Positions 17,063 to 25,979 of a DNA stretch of 48,334 nucleotides are shown here, in pieces. Origin of the DNA: Chloroflexi bacterium bin125 (lineage in GTDB: Bacteria; Chloroflexota; Dehalococcoidia; Bin125); assembly GCA_002239025.1 (NCBI GenBank), contig MPNM01000021.1:1-48334 (forward strand), in the 5' to 3' direction. The notes beneath the pieces were generated by a model. That model had not been told where the DNA came from, made no database searches, and was given only the letters and a program-made list of their open reading frames with translations. Within the stretch, counting starts at the first letter, position 1. Every line of letters starts with the position of its first letter. The position numbers and the translations under genes are program-made.

Positions 17063-18754
17063 CTAGCCGCTCCCTGAGAACGCGATTCCCGGTTGCCAGT
17101 CGTACACATCCCTCCAGCCAGGACCGAGGGGACCGTGCTGCGCGAGGAGGCGTTGATCTGAAACGAACAACGGCAACTCCACATCAGCACGTTCCATCTG
17201 CTCACGGGCGACGCGCCGGAAGTGGTCCGCCGCCAGTACATCTTCGAACACGACCAGCACCAGCGGGATCTCTCCGTGATCTTCGACCGGCCGCCTCGCG
17301 GCGTAGTAGCGCAGGTAGGGCGCAATCCGTTTCGCCATGGTCGAGGGCCGGATCGCGCGCCGCTCCCACTCGAGGAAGAACGGCTGGTCTTCGCCATTGC
17401 GGTGCAGCACACCGAACGCGTCGGGCTGGATCGAGCGCAAGCGCTCCTCGAAGCGAAAGTAGCGAGACGCGCGCTGCGGCTGATCGAGCTGAGTCACTCG
17501 GCATCTTTGCGCACGGGCTTGCTCGGCCAGGGCGGCGAGGAAGGCGTGCACGGCCTCGGTGTGAGTGAGGTTGCGCAGCAGTTGACGGGTGCGGCGGCCG
17601 CGCAGGTTGCGCCAGTGGAGCGGCCGCTCAGGATCGAGCAGGGTGGAGCTCCAGCGCTTGCGCGCAGCGCCGACCGAGGCGCGATCACGGCGAGCGAGCA
17701 GGGCCAGACCGCGGTCGCTCAAGACAAGTCGGCGTTGGCCTTCGATCCGGTGAGCCTTGAGCAGGTCTTGACGCTCCAGGCCGGCCATGAGCTGGGAGAC
17801 GCGGCGCCGGGCGACGCCGAGCAGCGAGGCCAGGTGATCCGCCCTGATCCATGACCAGTCGCCGACCAGGTCGAGCGTGCGTTTCTCGGTCGGCTTGAGC
17901 CGATCAGCTAACAACCAGTCTGTCGCTGGTCCGTGTCGTCCCACATCCAGCGATCGAGGCAAGATCACCCTCCTGGGAGCCGGTTCAACCGCCCACCACC
18001 CCTGGGGACGGACGTAGCCGAGAACCTCATCGAGGCTGAGCCCGACTGCCGCGGTCGGCCCACGCCAGACTTCCGAATCGCTGTTCGCCCAGGCGGCGTC
18101 GCGCTCCAGGGCGAAGAAACAGATGAACGGCGACCGCCTGAGCATTCGCCGGGCGTGCCGCAGCCGCACCTCATCCGGCGCAAGCACGAGCGCGCCCGAG
18201 TACGAAGGCCCCTCGCGCAGCCGGCGCAAGCGAATCGCGAACGCGGTGCGGTCGGCCGTGCGGCCCCAGCGGACGACGGCCAGGGTGCGTCCGTCGGGGA
18301 GCCCAATAGCCGCATCGGCCGGCTGCGAGCGGTACCAGCGCAGCCGCAGCGGACGCTCCAGATCGGCCAGGGCAGAGGCGAGCCGGTAGATCACCGCGAC
18401 CGAGTCCAGCCGCCCCAGCAGCAATCGCCGCCACCGTTGTGAGACCGGATGCTCGGCCAGGATCTGCTCACGGCTCCGTCCGCTGTTCAGCGCCAGCCGC
18501 TCGATCCCGTCGGCTGTCAGCAGGAACCGGCGGGTCGGGCTGATCAACTCTGAGGCGTGAGCGAGGCCCTCCACTAACCCGTCCCGCTGAAGACCGGCTA
18601 GGCGCTGGTAGACGGCGCGCTCTGACCAGCGCGAAAGCCGGGCCAGTTCGATCCGGTCGGCGAGCGGCAGTTCGGCCACCAGCCTGATCAGGTCGCGCTC
18701 AATCTCCCTCACCCGGCCCTCTCCCGGCTCTGTCGTCTGCCTCTGGCCTCCCAT
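17063..18754 (-). CDS. replication-relaxation family winged-helix protein
   Basis: A 563-residue protein. Residues about 15-75 form a winged helix (LIRLVAELPLADRIELARLSRWSERAVYQRLAGLQRDGLV). A second lies at about 290-355 (KRTLDLVGDWSWIRADHLASLLGVARRRVSQLMAGLERQDLL, then RRLVLSDRGLALLARRD). The C-terminal third has IQPDAFGVLHRNGEDQPFFLEWERRAIRP, the PDA...FFLExxR signature of the Replic_Relax family, which has a restriction-endonuclease-like fold and is found on plasmids and conjugative elements. Its role is probably in replication or mobilisation control. It is divergent from the gene at 18887, with palindromes between them. Having two winged-helix domains makes it longer than most members. 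Confidence 0.7.
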   Translation of the reverse strand: MGGQRQTTEPGEGRVREIERDLIRLVAELPLADRIELARLSRWSERAVYQRLAGLQRDGLVEGLAHASELISPTRRFLLTADGIERLALNSGRSREQILAEHPVSQRWRRLLLGRLDSVAVIYRLASALADLERPLRLRWYRSQPADAAIGLPDGRTLAVVRWGRTADRTAFAIRLRRLREGPSYSGALVLAPDEVRLRHARRMLRRSPFICFFALERDAAWANSDSEVWRGPTAAVGLSLDEVLGYVRPQGWWAVEPAPRRVILPRSLDVGRHGPATDWLLADRLKPTEKRTLDLVGDWSWIRADHLASLLGVARRRVSQLMAGLERQDLLKAHRIEGQRRLVLSDRGLALLARRDRASVGAARKRWSSTLLDPERPLHWRNLRGRRTRQLLRNLTHTEAVHAFLAALAEQARAQRCRVTQLDQPQRASRYFRFEERLRSIQPDAFGVLHRNGEDQPFFLEWERRAIRPSTMAKRIAPYLRYYAARRPVEDHGEIPLVLVVFEDVLAADHFRRVAREQMERADVELPLFVSDQRLLAQHGPLGPGWRDVYDWQPGIAFSGSG

Positions 18755-18819
18755 CGGCGGTGCCAGACGATAGGTTCATCCTATGCGACCGCACGTGCTA
18801 CATTCACTACATTGTCCGC

Positions 18820-19015
18820 CTGTCCGGACAGGGATTGCAGCGCTTTGGAGATCGCACCCGTGAACAGGAATCAGGAGTAATGGGACATGGGACAGGAGGG
18901 GCGGACAGCCAGTGTTTTACCGGGTGAGGAGCGGACAATGGATGCACAGGTAACAGAGGATTCCGCGCCGGCTGGCTGCACGGAGATTGCAGTGTCCGGG
19001 GACTGTCCGGACAGT
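18820..19015. promoter_or_regulatory. paired CTGTCCGGACAG palindromes at divergent promoter
   Basis: CTGTCCGGACAG is a perfect palindrome at 18820-18831, in the 132-bp divergent intergenic region. A 14-bp perfect copy, ACTGTCCGGACAGT, is at 19002-19015, just inside the rightward gene. Half-sites (TGTCCGC, CCGGACAG) recur nearby. This is the pattern of an operator for an autoregulatory winged-helix or HTH protein, and either neighbour is a candidate binder. Confidence 0.5.
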
Positions 19016-19933
19016 GACCGGACAGGCGGGGAGGACGTGGTGGGGGGCGATAGCGGGACAGAGGGTGGGGCGGAAGCGGGGCGCTCGGGTGGGGAGGGGC
19101 ACCTGCGGGGCTTCCTACAGGACCTCCTGGAGCGCGAGGGCCGGGGCCGGACGGCGGAGCGGCTGGGAGTAAGCCAGCGGACCCTGCGGCGGGCCCTGGC
19201 CGCCCCCCAGTTGAGCCCGTTCATGGTCGAGGCCTTGCAGCGCGAACTGCAGGTGGATGCGGAGAAGCGGGCCGAGCCGGAGGAAGAGCAGCCCGTGAGT
19301 CTCAGCGAGCAGCTGCAACAGTTGGAGCGCCGGTTGGCTGAACTGGAGCACATCGCGGGTGATCAGCTGGAGGAGCTCTGGGCGGCGGGCGAGGACCTGC
19401 ACCAGATCCGCGCGGCGTACGCACCCCACCCGGAACGCGGGGCGGTTGGACACGGGCTGCGCGCATTTGACAGCCTGCTGACAGTCGAGCCCCTGCCCGA
19501 CGACGCGGAGGTGTACGGCGAGGCGCTGCCGGTCGTGGCCGAGTGGCGGCGGGCGTTGCGCGCATTGGGGGCGCCGCCCCATACCCTGGCCTGGCTCGAT
19601 TCGACCGAGCGACTGCTACGACTGGAGATCCAGCTGATCGACGACCGCCGGTTGACCCTGCCACCGGCCGATGTCCCCTGGGATGATGTGCGCCGGGAGA
19701 GCGAGCTGCTGCTGCGACAAGACCGACTGCGCAGACTGCGGATAGAGCGCCTGTGGACCGCGCCCCTGCATTGGTTGCTTCGGTTCCTGACCCTGGGGCG
19801 CTGGGGACGGGGCGTGAGCCTGGAACAACAGCTCCAGGGCGAGTTCGAGGCGCGGCGGGACGAGCTGCTCTCGGCGGGTGCGGGGCGTCGGGCCGGCCGA
19901 ATCGGGAACGGCCGCGGGCCACGTGGGGATTGA
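18887..19933 (+). CDS. HTH and coiled-coil protein, divergent partner of the replication-relaxation gene
   Basis: A 348-residue protein starting at ATG 18887 (AGGAG nine bases upstream). ATG 18938, with GAGGAG, is an equally good start. The N-terminus is low-complexity and acidic. Residues about 72-100 (LRGFLQDLLEREGRGRTAERLGVSQRTLRRALAAPQLS) contain a clear HTH (TAERLGVSQRTLRRAL). Residues 120-170 (SLSEQLQQLERRLAELEHIAGDQLEEL) form a coiled coil, followed by a helical region and a basic C-terminal tail. It is probably a DNA-binding regulator or partition-like factor. No enzyme motif was seen. The family was not recognised. Confidence 0.7.
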   Translation: MGQEGRTASVLPGEERTMDAQVTEDSAPAGCTEIAVSGDCPDSDRTGGEDVVGGDSGTEGGAEAGRSGGEGHLRGFLQDLLEREGRGRTAERLGVSQRTLRRALAAPQLSPFMVEALQRELQVDAEKRAEPEEEQPVSLSEQLQQLERRLAELEHIAGDQLEELWAAGEDLHQIRAAYAPHPERGAVGHGLRAFDSLLTVEPLPDDAEVYGEALPVVAEWRRALRALGAPPHTLAWLDSTERLLRLEIQLIDDRRLTLPPADVPWDDVRRESELLLRQDRLRRLRIERLWTAPLHWLLRFLTLGRWGRGVSLEQQLQGEFEARRDELLSAGAGRRAGRIGNGRGPRGD

Positions 19934-20629
19934 CCCGGCAGTTGCCGGGTCCGGGGCCGCCAATCGCACCCTGGCGCACGACATGGTGAGCGTCCACCCA
20001 GCGGCGGCCAACAGACCCCATGTCTCCCAACACGAGCATCGAGCGATCAACGTTTGCTTTCGTCAGATGCGCCTCAGGTCAAGCAGCGTGAGCGGTCGCG
20101 TTGTCGCGGCGTTCGGGCTCGATCAAGGCAGCGGTCGGTGAGTTATGTGTGGCCGGCGTTATCGCTTGATCCGCCCTGGGTCGCCCGCTCAGAGTGCATC
20201 CTGGACGCGGGGCCCAGCGCTGCCGGCTCACGCTCAACGCCTGAGCGGGCGTTTGCCTCAGCGTCCCCAGCCTCCCAGAGACGATGGGGCGTGGTCTCGC
20301 TCGCAACCAAGGGTGCCTGGTCCTGAGGGACAGCGAGCAGGACCTGTTCTGGGTCGTCCTCCCACCCTGGCGTAGCGAAGCCGCAATCACCTCCCGGTTA
20401 CTGCGTTCGCGATCCGCATCTTGACCGTCTGCGGCAACCGACTGTTCGCCGGTGAACGATTGCAGACTCTGACCGCGCGGTACGCGTTGATCACCGGGGC
20501 GGTTGACAGCATCAGCGGCGGGCCCCAGAGTGCAGACTGATGGGGTGCGACGACACTCGGCAGCGCGACTTCGACCACCTCCCCTTGAGCATCGAAGCGT
20601 ATCGCAGCAGGCGCGGAGGGATGGGCGTC
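19934..20629. other. about 700 bp without a supported gene
   Basis: Short frames are present on both strands, but none has a good start plus protein-like composition. The best is a plus-strand frame ending at 20540 (ILTVCGNRLFAGERLQTLTARYALITGAVDSISGG) without an ATG. The segment looks like decayed coding DNA between the regulator and a transposon remnant. Confidence 0.5.
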
Positions 20630-20746
20630 ATGACGAAACTCTACGCCTGGATTGTTGGCGATTCAGACCTGGCCCGCGTTAACCTCACGATCGTCGGCAG
20701 CCTCGCGCTGCTGGTCTGCGTCGGCCTGATCGGCGCGTCCATCTAG
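20630..20746 (+). CDS. 38-residue single-pass membrane peptide
   Basis: ATG 20630 lies behind GGAGGG (20615-20620), with nine bases of spacing. The peptide is MTKLYAWIVGDSDLARV, then NLTIVGSLALLVCVGLIGASI, the second part being one membrane segment at the C-terminus. The frame is open further upstream, but the strong ribosome-binding site supports the short form. It could be a small regulatory membrane protein or a remnant. Nothing else identifies it. Confidence 0.45.
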   Translation: MTKLYAWIVGDSDLARVNLTIVGSLALLVCVGLIGASI

Positions 20747-20830
20747 CCGGGCCACCGGCTGGCAGGCGACCGCTCCCGCTCGACAGCCCGGGATCCGTGC
20801 GAACAGGCGAAGCCGGATCAGCGATAGCGC

Positions 20831-21754
20831 GGCCTGCCGCTCTCGCTCTATACGGACCGCCACGGCGTCTTCCAGGCGCCGCCCGCACGGGAGGGGCAGC
20901 GTCCCCCGACCCAGTTCGCGAGGGCGATGACGGAACTGGGGATCAGCCAGGTCTTCGCCCGCTCACCGCAGGCCAAGGGGCGCGTGGAACGGCTCGCAGG
21001 CTCCTTCCAGGACCGGCTGGCGACCGAGTTGCGCCACGCCGCCGCCGCGACGATCGCCGAGGCCCAGGCCGTGCTGGAACGCTTCTTACCCCGCTTCAAT
21101 GCCCGCTTCAGGGTCGAGGCGGCGCACGCGGAGCCGGCTTACCGCGCGCTCGCACCGGCGCTCGACCTGGCGCTCGACCTGGGCGCGATCCTCGCCTTCC
21201 GCCAGCCGCGCACGGTCGCTCGGAGCCTGCCCCCGGCTTGACCGGGGGACAACACCGTCAAGTATCGCTGGCGGACAGTCCAGCTCTTGCCCGGCCCCGA
21301 GCGGACCAGCTATGCCGGCGCGCGGGTCCAAGTAGCCGAGCGAGCCGACGGCGCCCTCTCGGTCCGTCACCACAGCGAACAGATCGCCACCCGCCTGGCC
21401 CCGCCGCTGGCCAGCACCCTGCGCACGGTCCAGGCCGAACTCGCCAGCCATCCCGACCACGAACGCATCGTCTCCGGCCGCGCCTCCGGCGGCGCGTTGC
21501 CCAGCCAGTTGAGCGGCCAGGCCGCCGATCAGCGGAACAACGGCGCGGCGCCCCAAGCGGCCGCGAATGGACGTGCGCTGCCGCCGCCCACCCCTCGCCA
21601 GCTCGCCCGCCGGAAGGCGATCCAGCGAGCGCGGCGGCAAAGGCTCTCGGTCCAGGCGACCGCTCGCCTGCTCGGGATCTCGTGCGTCACCGTGAGTAAC
21701 TGCGTCCACGCCAACGGCGTGCCTGGACGCAGAACGAGCGCTGCTGCATCCTGA
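20831..21754 (+). pseudogene. ISNCY-type transposase remnant
   Basis: In one frame: GLPLSLYTDRHGVFQAPP, then GISQVFARSPQAKGRVERLAGSFQDRLATELRHA with FLPRFNARF (the DDE integrase-type core end), then VAR, a TGA at 21239-21241, and continuing in the same frame DNTVKYRWRTVQLLPGPERTSYAGARVQV and SVRHHSEQIATRL. This is the catalytic C-terminal half and tail of an ISNCY-family transposase. The N-terminal half (HTH, first catalytic Asp) is missing. The in-frame stop is brought in by a 30-bp palindromic insert (21224-21253). The extreme C-terminus has an HTH-like QATARLLGISCVTVSNCV. Confidence 0.8.
21224..21253 (+). repeat. 30-bp palindromic element, copy A (in transposase remnant)
   Basis: Begins AGCCTGCCCCCGGC, has a short loop and ends GGGGGACAAC. 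The CCCCCGG and CCGGGGG arms can form a hairpin. Copies B (29592-29621) and C (32603-32632) are 30 bp long with the same ends. Here it sits in frame between VAR and DNTVKYRW and introduces a TGA. Confidence 0.8.
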
Positions 21755-21834
21755 CAGGAGCGGCCCGACACTGATAAAGTCGCAGCTCGTCAACAATCAA
21801 CTGGCAGAGTTTTGAGCGATCAATCCAGCATCCC

Positions 21835-22071
21835 ATGTTTCCCTCTGATCGCCCACAACTCCACTCGAATGTCCTGTTGGGCGTTGGCATCGCTCTTGTG
21901 GCCTTCGGCTACCTTGCTTCGTTCAGCATGATTGGCCTGACATCTGTTGCCTTGGTGCCTGTCCCGGTCACTGGGGCAGCGATACTCGTGCGTTCACGCT
22001 GGCGCGTGGGATCTGCGTTGTTCGTGTGGGGTTGTTGGTTCTTCGGCCTCTACGACATTGCGCTCACATGA
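21835..22071 (+). CDS. small two-pass membrane protein
   Basis: A 78-residue protein from ATG 21835. Residues 13-60 contain strongly hydrophobic stretches (VLLGVGIALVAFGYLASFSMIGLTSVALVPVPVTGAAILV) and a last one near the C-terminus (ALFVWGCWFFGLYDIAL), giving two or three membrane segments. No ribosome-binding site is obvious. The gene converges on the leftward gene ending at 22080. No family was recognised. Confidence 0.45.
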   Translation: MFPSDRPQLHSNVLLGVGIALVAFGYLASFSMIGLTSVALVPVPVTGAAILVRSRWRVGSALFVWGCWFFGLYDIALT

Positions 22072-22079
22072 TTGGCGAA

Positions 22080-22931
22080 TCATTCGGACGTGCGCGACAC
22101 CCGGACGGATAGCGAACCTGGCGCCTGTTCCAGTGAGAGTGCGGCGTCAAACACCGTCCCGATCACCCATCCGACCGCGCCGCCTGACCACTCTGGCATC
22201 GACACATCAAGACCCATGTTCGTGCGAACAAGCTGAGGCCAGGGCCAATCGGTGTCGGCTGCATACTCTGCCGCAGCGGTGACTAGTGAACCGAACTGGA
22301 ATGAACCGGTGTTCCTTTGGTGGATGGCGGCAACAACGTCCGCCTCCTTGCCCGCATCCCATTGATCGGCCGCCACGGTCACCAATGCGCGCGGGCGCTC
22401 ACTCGCAGTTCCGATGTTGAACCAGTTGAGTACGGATACCAGGCGGTGCAAGTAGGAGCGCTGCCTGGGTTCGATGTGAATCGCCGTCACTTGAGCCGCT
22501 GCGACCTCAGCCTCTCCGAACCATCGGAGTGAGTCATCCAGGCACTGAATCAGTGGCGGGATTGCCAACACGGGGTCAGTGGGCGGGACGGTTGGGCGGT
22601 TCGGGAAGGGTGCGGGTTCCCCAACCCGCTGGCCACTCAAACGAGGGGACTCCAGTTCGCTCTGGTCAACAATGTCGGCACCCCAACCGACATCGAGTCC
22701 TACCTGAGCGAACCCGATGCGGGGTCCGTCGTCCTCATCGGTCAACTCCGCTTCGTTCATGCCCCAGAGCAAAGGTATTCCCCTAAGTGAGGCGGACGAG
22801 TGGATCGTGGACCAACCCATCAGTTGCGATCGTGCCAAGAAGACGCTGTATAAGTCCTCGTCGAGGACATCAACTGCTCTGTCCTTGTGAATGGACAGGC
22901 GACCAAACGCCTCGACGAAGATTGTGGTCAT
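22080..22931 (-). CDS. hypothetical protein
   Basis: A 283-residue protein starting at ATG 22931 with AAGG five to eight bases upstream. Composition is protein-like, with tryptophan-containing helices (ALIPPLIQCLDDSLRWFGEAEVAAAQ-type and RQRSYLHRLVSVLNWFNIG), a VTVAADQWDAGKEADVVAAIHQ segment and the C-terminal GGAVGWVIGTVFDAALSLEQAPGSLSV. It has no signal peptide, membrane span or metal motif. The pattern of strands and helices suggests a soluble globular protein. I do not recognise it. Its neighbours are transposon remnants, so it may be accessory. Confidence 0.6.
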   Translation of the reverse strand: MTTIFVEAFGRLSIHKDRAVDVLDEDLYSVFLARSQLMGWSTIHSSASLRGIPLLWGMNEAELTDEDDGPRIGFAQVGLDVGWGADIVDQSELESPRLSGQRVGEPAPFPNRPTVPPTDPVLAIPPLIQCLDDSLRWFGEAEVAAAQVTAIHIEPRQRSYLHRLVSVLNWFNIGTASERPRALVTVAADQWDAGKEADVVAAIHQRNTGSFQFGSLVTAAAEYAADTDWPWPQLVRTNMGLDVSMPEWSGGAVGWVIGTVFDAALSLEQAPGSLSVRVSRTSE

Positions 22932-23299
22932 GGCACCTTAGTCCCAGTCGTAAGTACGACAATAGAGTTCATTCTGCTGGATCTTCACGTCGGATGGATC
23001 TCTCTGACCGACCAGATCCACGTCGATGATGCTCCTGTAGGCGATCTTAGAGGCCCATACCTTACAGGACGCCCGGGCAGTCGCCCGCCTGCTCGATCCC
23101 CCACCAGGCGCCCGCAGAGGCCGGGCGGCGCTGCGGCCTGGACAGAACATGATCCACACGTTGGCGTCCCGCCCCGGGCGGCTGCTCGTCGCGCAGGCTC
23201 CGGAGGCACGCTTATGCTGGCTCCATCTGGCAGACGACCCGAGGCCCATCGCTGAGCCCTGCGCAAGGCATGTCCGTCATCACCGAAAGGACTCCGCAC
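22932..23299. other. 368-bp intergenic region
   Basis: The region carries no gene with both a ribosome-binding site and protein-like composition. It ends with the GAAAGGA ribosome-binding site for the gene at 23300. Confidence 0.5.
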
Positions 23300-23815
23300 A
23301 TGGCAGATCTGTTCGACGATCAGCTGCGCGCCGAACTCGACGGCATCCAGACGCAGCTGGAGCGGCTCGCCACCAAGCGCCGGCTGATCGAGGAGTTGCT
23401 GCGCCTCGAGTCCGGTTCTGCTGCTACGCCCGCAACCACGAAACCGCAGGCCAAGCGCCCGGCTCGGCGTCAGGCGCAAGCCCCGAAGCGATCCCGCCTG
23501 CCGCGCGGGCTGATCAGCGCGAAGATCCGCGAGTTCCTGGGCCAGCAGCGCGAGCCGGCGCACGCGACCAAGATCCTGGCCTACCTGGAACAACACGACG
23601 CGGCGCCGCGCTCGGACAAGCCGATGGCGACCCTGCAGTCCAACCTGCAGCGGCTCAAGGAAACGGGCGAGCTGGAAAACACGGGACGCAACCACTGGCG
23701 GCTGCGCCCACCTGAGACTGAGGCGGCCGTACCGGCCCCGACCGTGCCGAGTGATGCCCCACCGGTGATCACCTCGACCACGTCGTTCGGCTCGCGCCCG
23801 AGCATCGGCATCTGA
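23300..23815 (+). CDS. coiled-coil and winged-helix protein
   Basis: A 171-residue protein. ATG 23300 is chosen because GAAAGGA (23285-23291) precedes it, the same ribosome-binding motif that precedes the genes of the 27-36 kb module. Residues 5-35 (FDDQLRAELDGIQTQLERLATKRRLIEELLRLE) form a coiled coil. Residues 38-65 are a basic Ala/Pro/Lys linker. Residues 65-130 are a winged helix (RGLISAKIREFLGQQREPAHATKILAYLEQHDA, then MATLQSNLQRLKETGELENTGRNHWRL). It is likely a DNA-binding regulator or nucleoid-type protein. The shared leader suggests it belongs to the same element as the DNA-processing module. Confidence 0.7.
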   Translation: MADLFDDQLRAELDGIQTQLERLATKRRLIEELLRLESGSAATPATTKPQAKRPARRQAQAPKRSRLPRGLISAKIREFLGQQREPAHATKILAYLEQHDAAPRSDKPMATLQSNLQRLKETGELENTGRNHWRLRPPETEAAVPAPTVPSDAPPVITSTTSFGSRPSIGI

Positions 23816-24065
23816 TCAGGTTCCCAGCGGAGGATGCGCCCGCTTGAGGCGACCGCAGGAGGTCTACAGCAGTCACCCACGCGGCGCGCTGGCCGCAACG
23901 GCCGTGCGTGGTTGCGCCGCGCACGAGGCGCTCCCGGAACCGCTCATCGGTCCGTCGGGAGCGCCAGAGCGAGAGTGCGACCGGACGAGCGGATCATGGT
24001 CGCCGCTGGCGAGGTCCGCGCCGCACCTCCGCAGGTTAGCCAAGGCGAAAGCGGTCCGCTGGCCG

Positions 24066-24269
24066 CTATCCGTCGTCCGGTTCGGCGAGCCGGGCGAGCA
24101 GCCAGAGCTTGCAGCTCTCGCACCAGAACAGGCAGCGTTCGGCCGGGGCTCCGCTGTCGGTCCCGACCACCCGCTGCAGCAAGACGAGGTGGCCGGCGTG
24201 TCCCCAGGCCTGCAGATCGCCTGTCATCCCCTGATCGACGTGCACGAGCGCGTTCCGCTGGACCGGCAT
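24066..24269 (-). CDS. small CxxC protein, AWGHAGH family copy 1
   Basis: A 67-residue form from ATG 24269; the frame is open to 24476. The diagnostic run is LQAWGHAGHLVLLQRVVG, followed 13 residues later by CLFWCESCKLWLLARL. A paralogue at 25571-25825 has LAAWGHAGHEVALVRVV followed by SFWCETCHVSQLALL. The histidines of WGHAGH and the CxxC could bind one zinc ion. The family function is unknown to me. Two copies within 1.6 kb, both leftward, suggest an element-borne duplicated gene. Confidence 0.6.
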   Translation of the reverse strand: MPVQRNALVHVDQGMTGDLQAWGHAGHLVLLQRVVGTDSGAPAERCLFWCESCKLWLLARLAEPDDG

Positions 24270-24485
24270 CTTCGCTGCCGGCCTCTGCCAGGAATCGGTC
24301 TCTCGATCGTTCACACCCATCTGCACCGCTTTCCGGCAACAAGATAACCCCTGGCCAAGATCCAACTCGCACCGGCAATGGGGCGACCGATCCTTCAGCG
24401 ATCCGCTCGGTCCGACTGACGTAGGCGCCTCTCCACGCTGCACATTGCTCCCGTCCAGGTGGCCCACGAGCTTCACGCTCGTTCC

Positions 24486-24740
24486 CTACCGGACCCTCCC
24501 CCTCACCCAGTACCACCAGCTGAGAGCCGCCGCGTCTCTCATGCCAGAACGGCAGCCCAGGGCACCAGACTCGCCGAGCTTTTCGCGCTTGATCCAGTCC
24601 TCGTCATCGATCACCCATACCAGCTCATCGCCCGAGTGCGGGACCTGAGCCTGGACTGACCGCCAGACCAGGATCGCGATCGTTGCGGCCACAAGCAAAC
24701 CCGCCGCGGCGATCCAATTCCACCGCTTCCGGTTGCCCAT
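24486..24740 (-). CDS. small membrane-anchored protein
   Basis: An 84-residue protein from ATG 24740 (MGNRKRWNWIAAAGLLVAATIAILVWRSVQAQ). Basic residues then one membrane span (residues 9-26) place the rest outside. That part (VPHSGDELVWVIDDEDWIKREKLGESGALGCRSGMRDAAALSWWYW) is small and acidic. The longer open frame to 25055 runs through iteron repeats and is rejected as N-terminal sequence. The ribosome-binding site is weak. No family was recognised. Confidence 0.5.
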   Translation of the reverse strand: MGNRKRWNWIAAAGLLVAATIAILVWRSVQAQVPHSGDELVWVIDDEDWIKREKLGESGALGCRSGMRDAAALSWWYWVRGRVR

Positions 24741-24920
24741 CTCGCTCTCTTCAATGCGCCTCCTCATGCACTTCGGTTCTCGCTCGATGCACTGGAGTGT
24801 GTTTGCAGAGGTGCTGCGGAGTAGCGGCTCAGGGGCGGCGACGCCGGCCTCGCCCCCGCTGAGCCATGGCCGAGATCGGCTGCGATGTGATGTCACGGGC
24901 GTGTACAGGAATCGAGGATC

Positions 24921-25057
24921 GATTGCACTGTGCAATCTGGCCTCGGCGACCAGCAAAAGCAGGGGCGAAGCGGGTTGAGTGCAGTGCAATCGACAAATGA
25001 TCTGTGTCCACTGCTGGTTCATGGTTGATTGCACTCGATTGCACTCCGATTGCACTC
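24921..25057. repeat. GATTGCACTC iteron cluster
   Basis: Three direct copies of GATTGCACTC start at 25027, 25037 and 25048, spaced 10 and 11 bp, about one helical turn. An inverted pair forms the perfect palindrome GATTGCACTGTGCAATC at 24921-24937. Another inverted copy (GTGCAATCGA with an extra GAGTGCA) lies at 24977-24993. Phased iterons are typical of replication-initiator or partition-protein binding sites. Confidence 0.75.
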
Positions 25058-25570
25058 GACTTCAATGGGTGACGCACCACGCGAGGAGGCTGAGCGAGTG
25101 ACGGCAGGCGGACAGGCGGACCACGGGAGCAAGCAGTACCCAGGACGACGGGCGAGGGCGGGGCGGCGGGGCTCCCCCTACAGGACCTCGCCCAGACGCA
25201 TGGCGGGTTGCGGACGGCGGAACTGCCTGATGACGACGTGAACAGCACGGACGACTTGCAAGACGACGATGGCGGCGACAAGGGGCCGACGACGAGTTGG
25301 CGCTGCTTTGACAGCTCGGGGAACTCAGGCAGGAGGACGCCTGCGCGAGGAGTTCGCACAGGCGGTCGGTCGGCACGAGGAGCGTCTGGCCCGGCTGGAG
25401 TAGGCCAGGGCAGGCCAAGACCAGGCTGCTTCGACCACGCCCCAACCCACCCCGCCACACCCCAGCTTCCATCCGCAGGTGGTCACGACGGAACCGGGGG
25501 TGGACGAGGAGCGGGTCTACCGGAGGCCATGCCGCTGGTTGCCGGGTGGCGGGAGGTCCGGGTCGATTGC
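25058..25570. other. about 510 bp without a supported gene
   Basis: The region lies between the iterons and the second CxxC gene. It includes GC-rich open frames (one continuing to 26456 on the minus strand), but none with protein-like composition or a ribosome-binding site. Confidence 0.5.
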
Positions 25571-25825
25571 TCAGCGGGCGACCGGTCGCGAGAGCAGCGC
25601 CAGCTGGGAAACGTGACAGGTCTCGCACCAGAACGACCAGCGCAGCACGCGCGGGTCGCCGTAGAACGGGACCACGCGCACCAATGCAACCTCGTGACCC
25701 GCATGTCCCCAGGCGGCCAGTTCGTTGTTCGCCCGCTCCGCGACCAGGGTGAGGTCGCTGGGCGCGTAGCTGTTCTGGGGTTCGACCAGCGCGAGCGCGA
25801 GCTGAACCTGCTGCGGGGTGATCAA
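25571..25825 (-). CDS. small CxxC protein, AWGHAGH family copy 2
   Basis: An 84-residue protein with a TTG start at 25825 supported by GGAGG about nine bases upstream. The N-terminal helix (ITPQQVQLALALVEPQNSYAPSDLTLVAERANNEL) precedes AAWGHAGHEVALVRVVPFYGDPRVLRWSFWCETCHVSQLALL. The WGHAGH and CxxC elements align with the gene at 24066-24269, though the N-termini differ. A possible one-zinc fold is suggested by these ligands. Four 11-bp TACATCGTCGA-type repeats begin 59 bp upstream and may control it. Confidence 0.7.
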   Translation of the reverse strand: MITPQQVQLALALVEPQNSYAPSDLTLVAERANNELAAWGHAGHEVALVRVVPFYGDPRVLRWSFWCETCHVSQLALLSRPVAR

Positions 25826-25883
25826 AACGACTGCCTCCGCTCGGCAGCGTATCGAGATGAGGCGGTCGAGAGTTGCGGCTGGC

Positions 25884-25924
25884 TACATCGTCGATACATC
25901 GTCGATACATCGTTGGTACATCGC
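25884..25924. repeat. 11-bp tandem repeat TACATCGTCGA
   Basis: Units start at 25884, 25895, 25906 (TACATCGTTGG) and a partial one at 25917, with an exact 11-bp period. They sit just upstream of the leftward gene starting at 25825 and just before the first structured repeat, a likely binding array for one protein. Confidence 0.75.
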
Positions 25925-25979
25925 AGCAAGCGATCAGAGCACGGCCTCCTTCATACCGTTGCGTACGTCGTTTCGGGGG

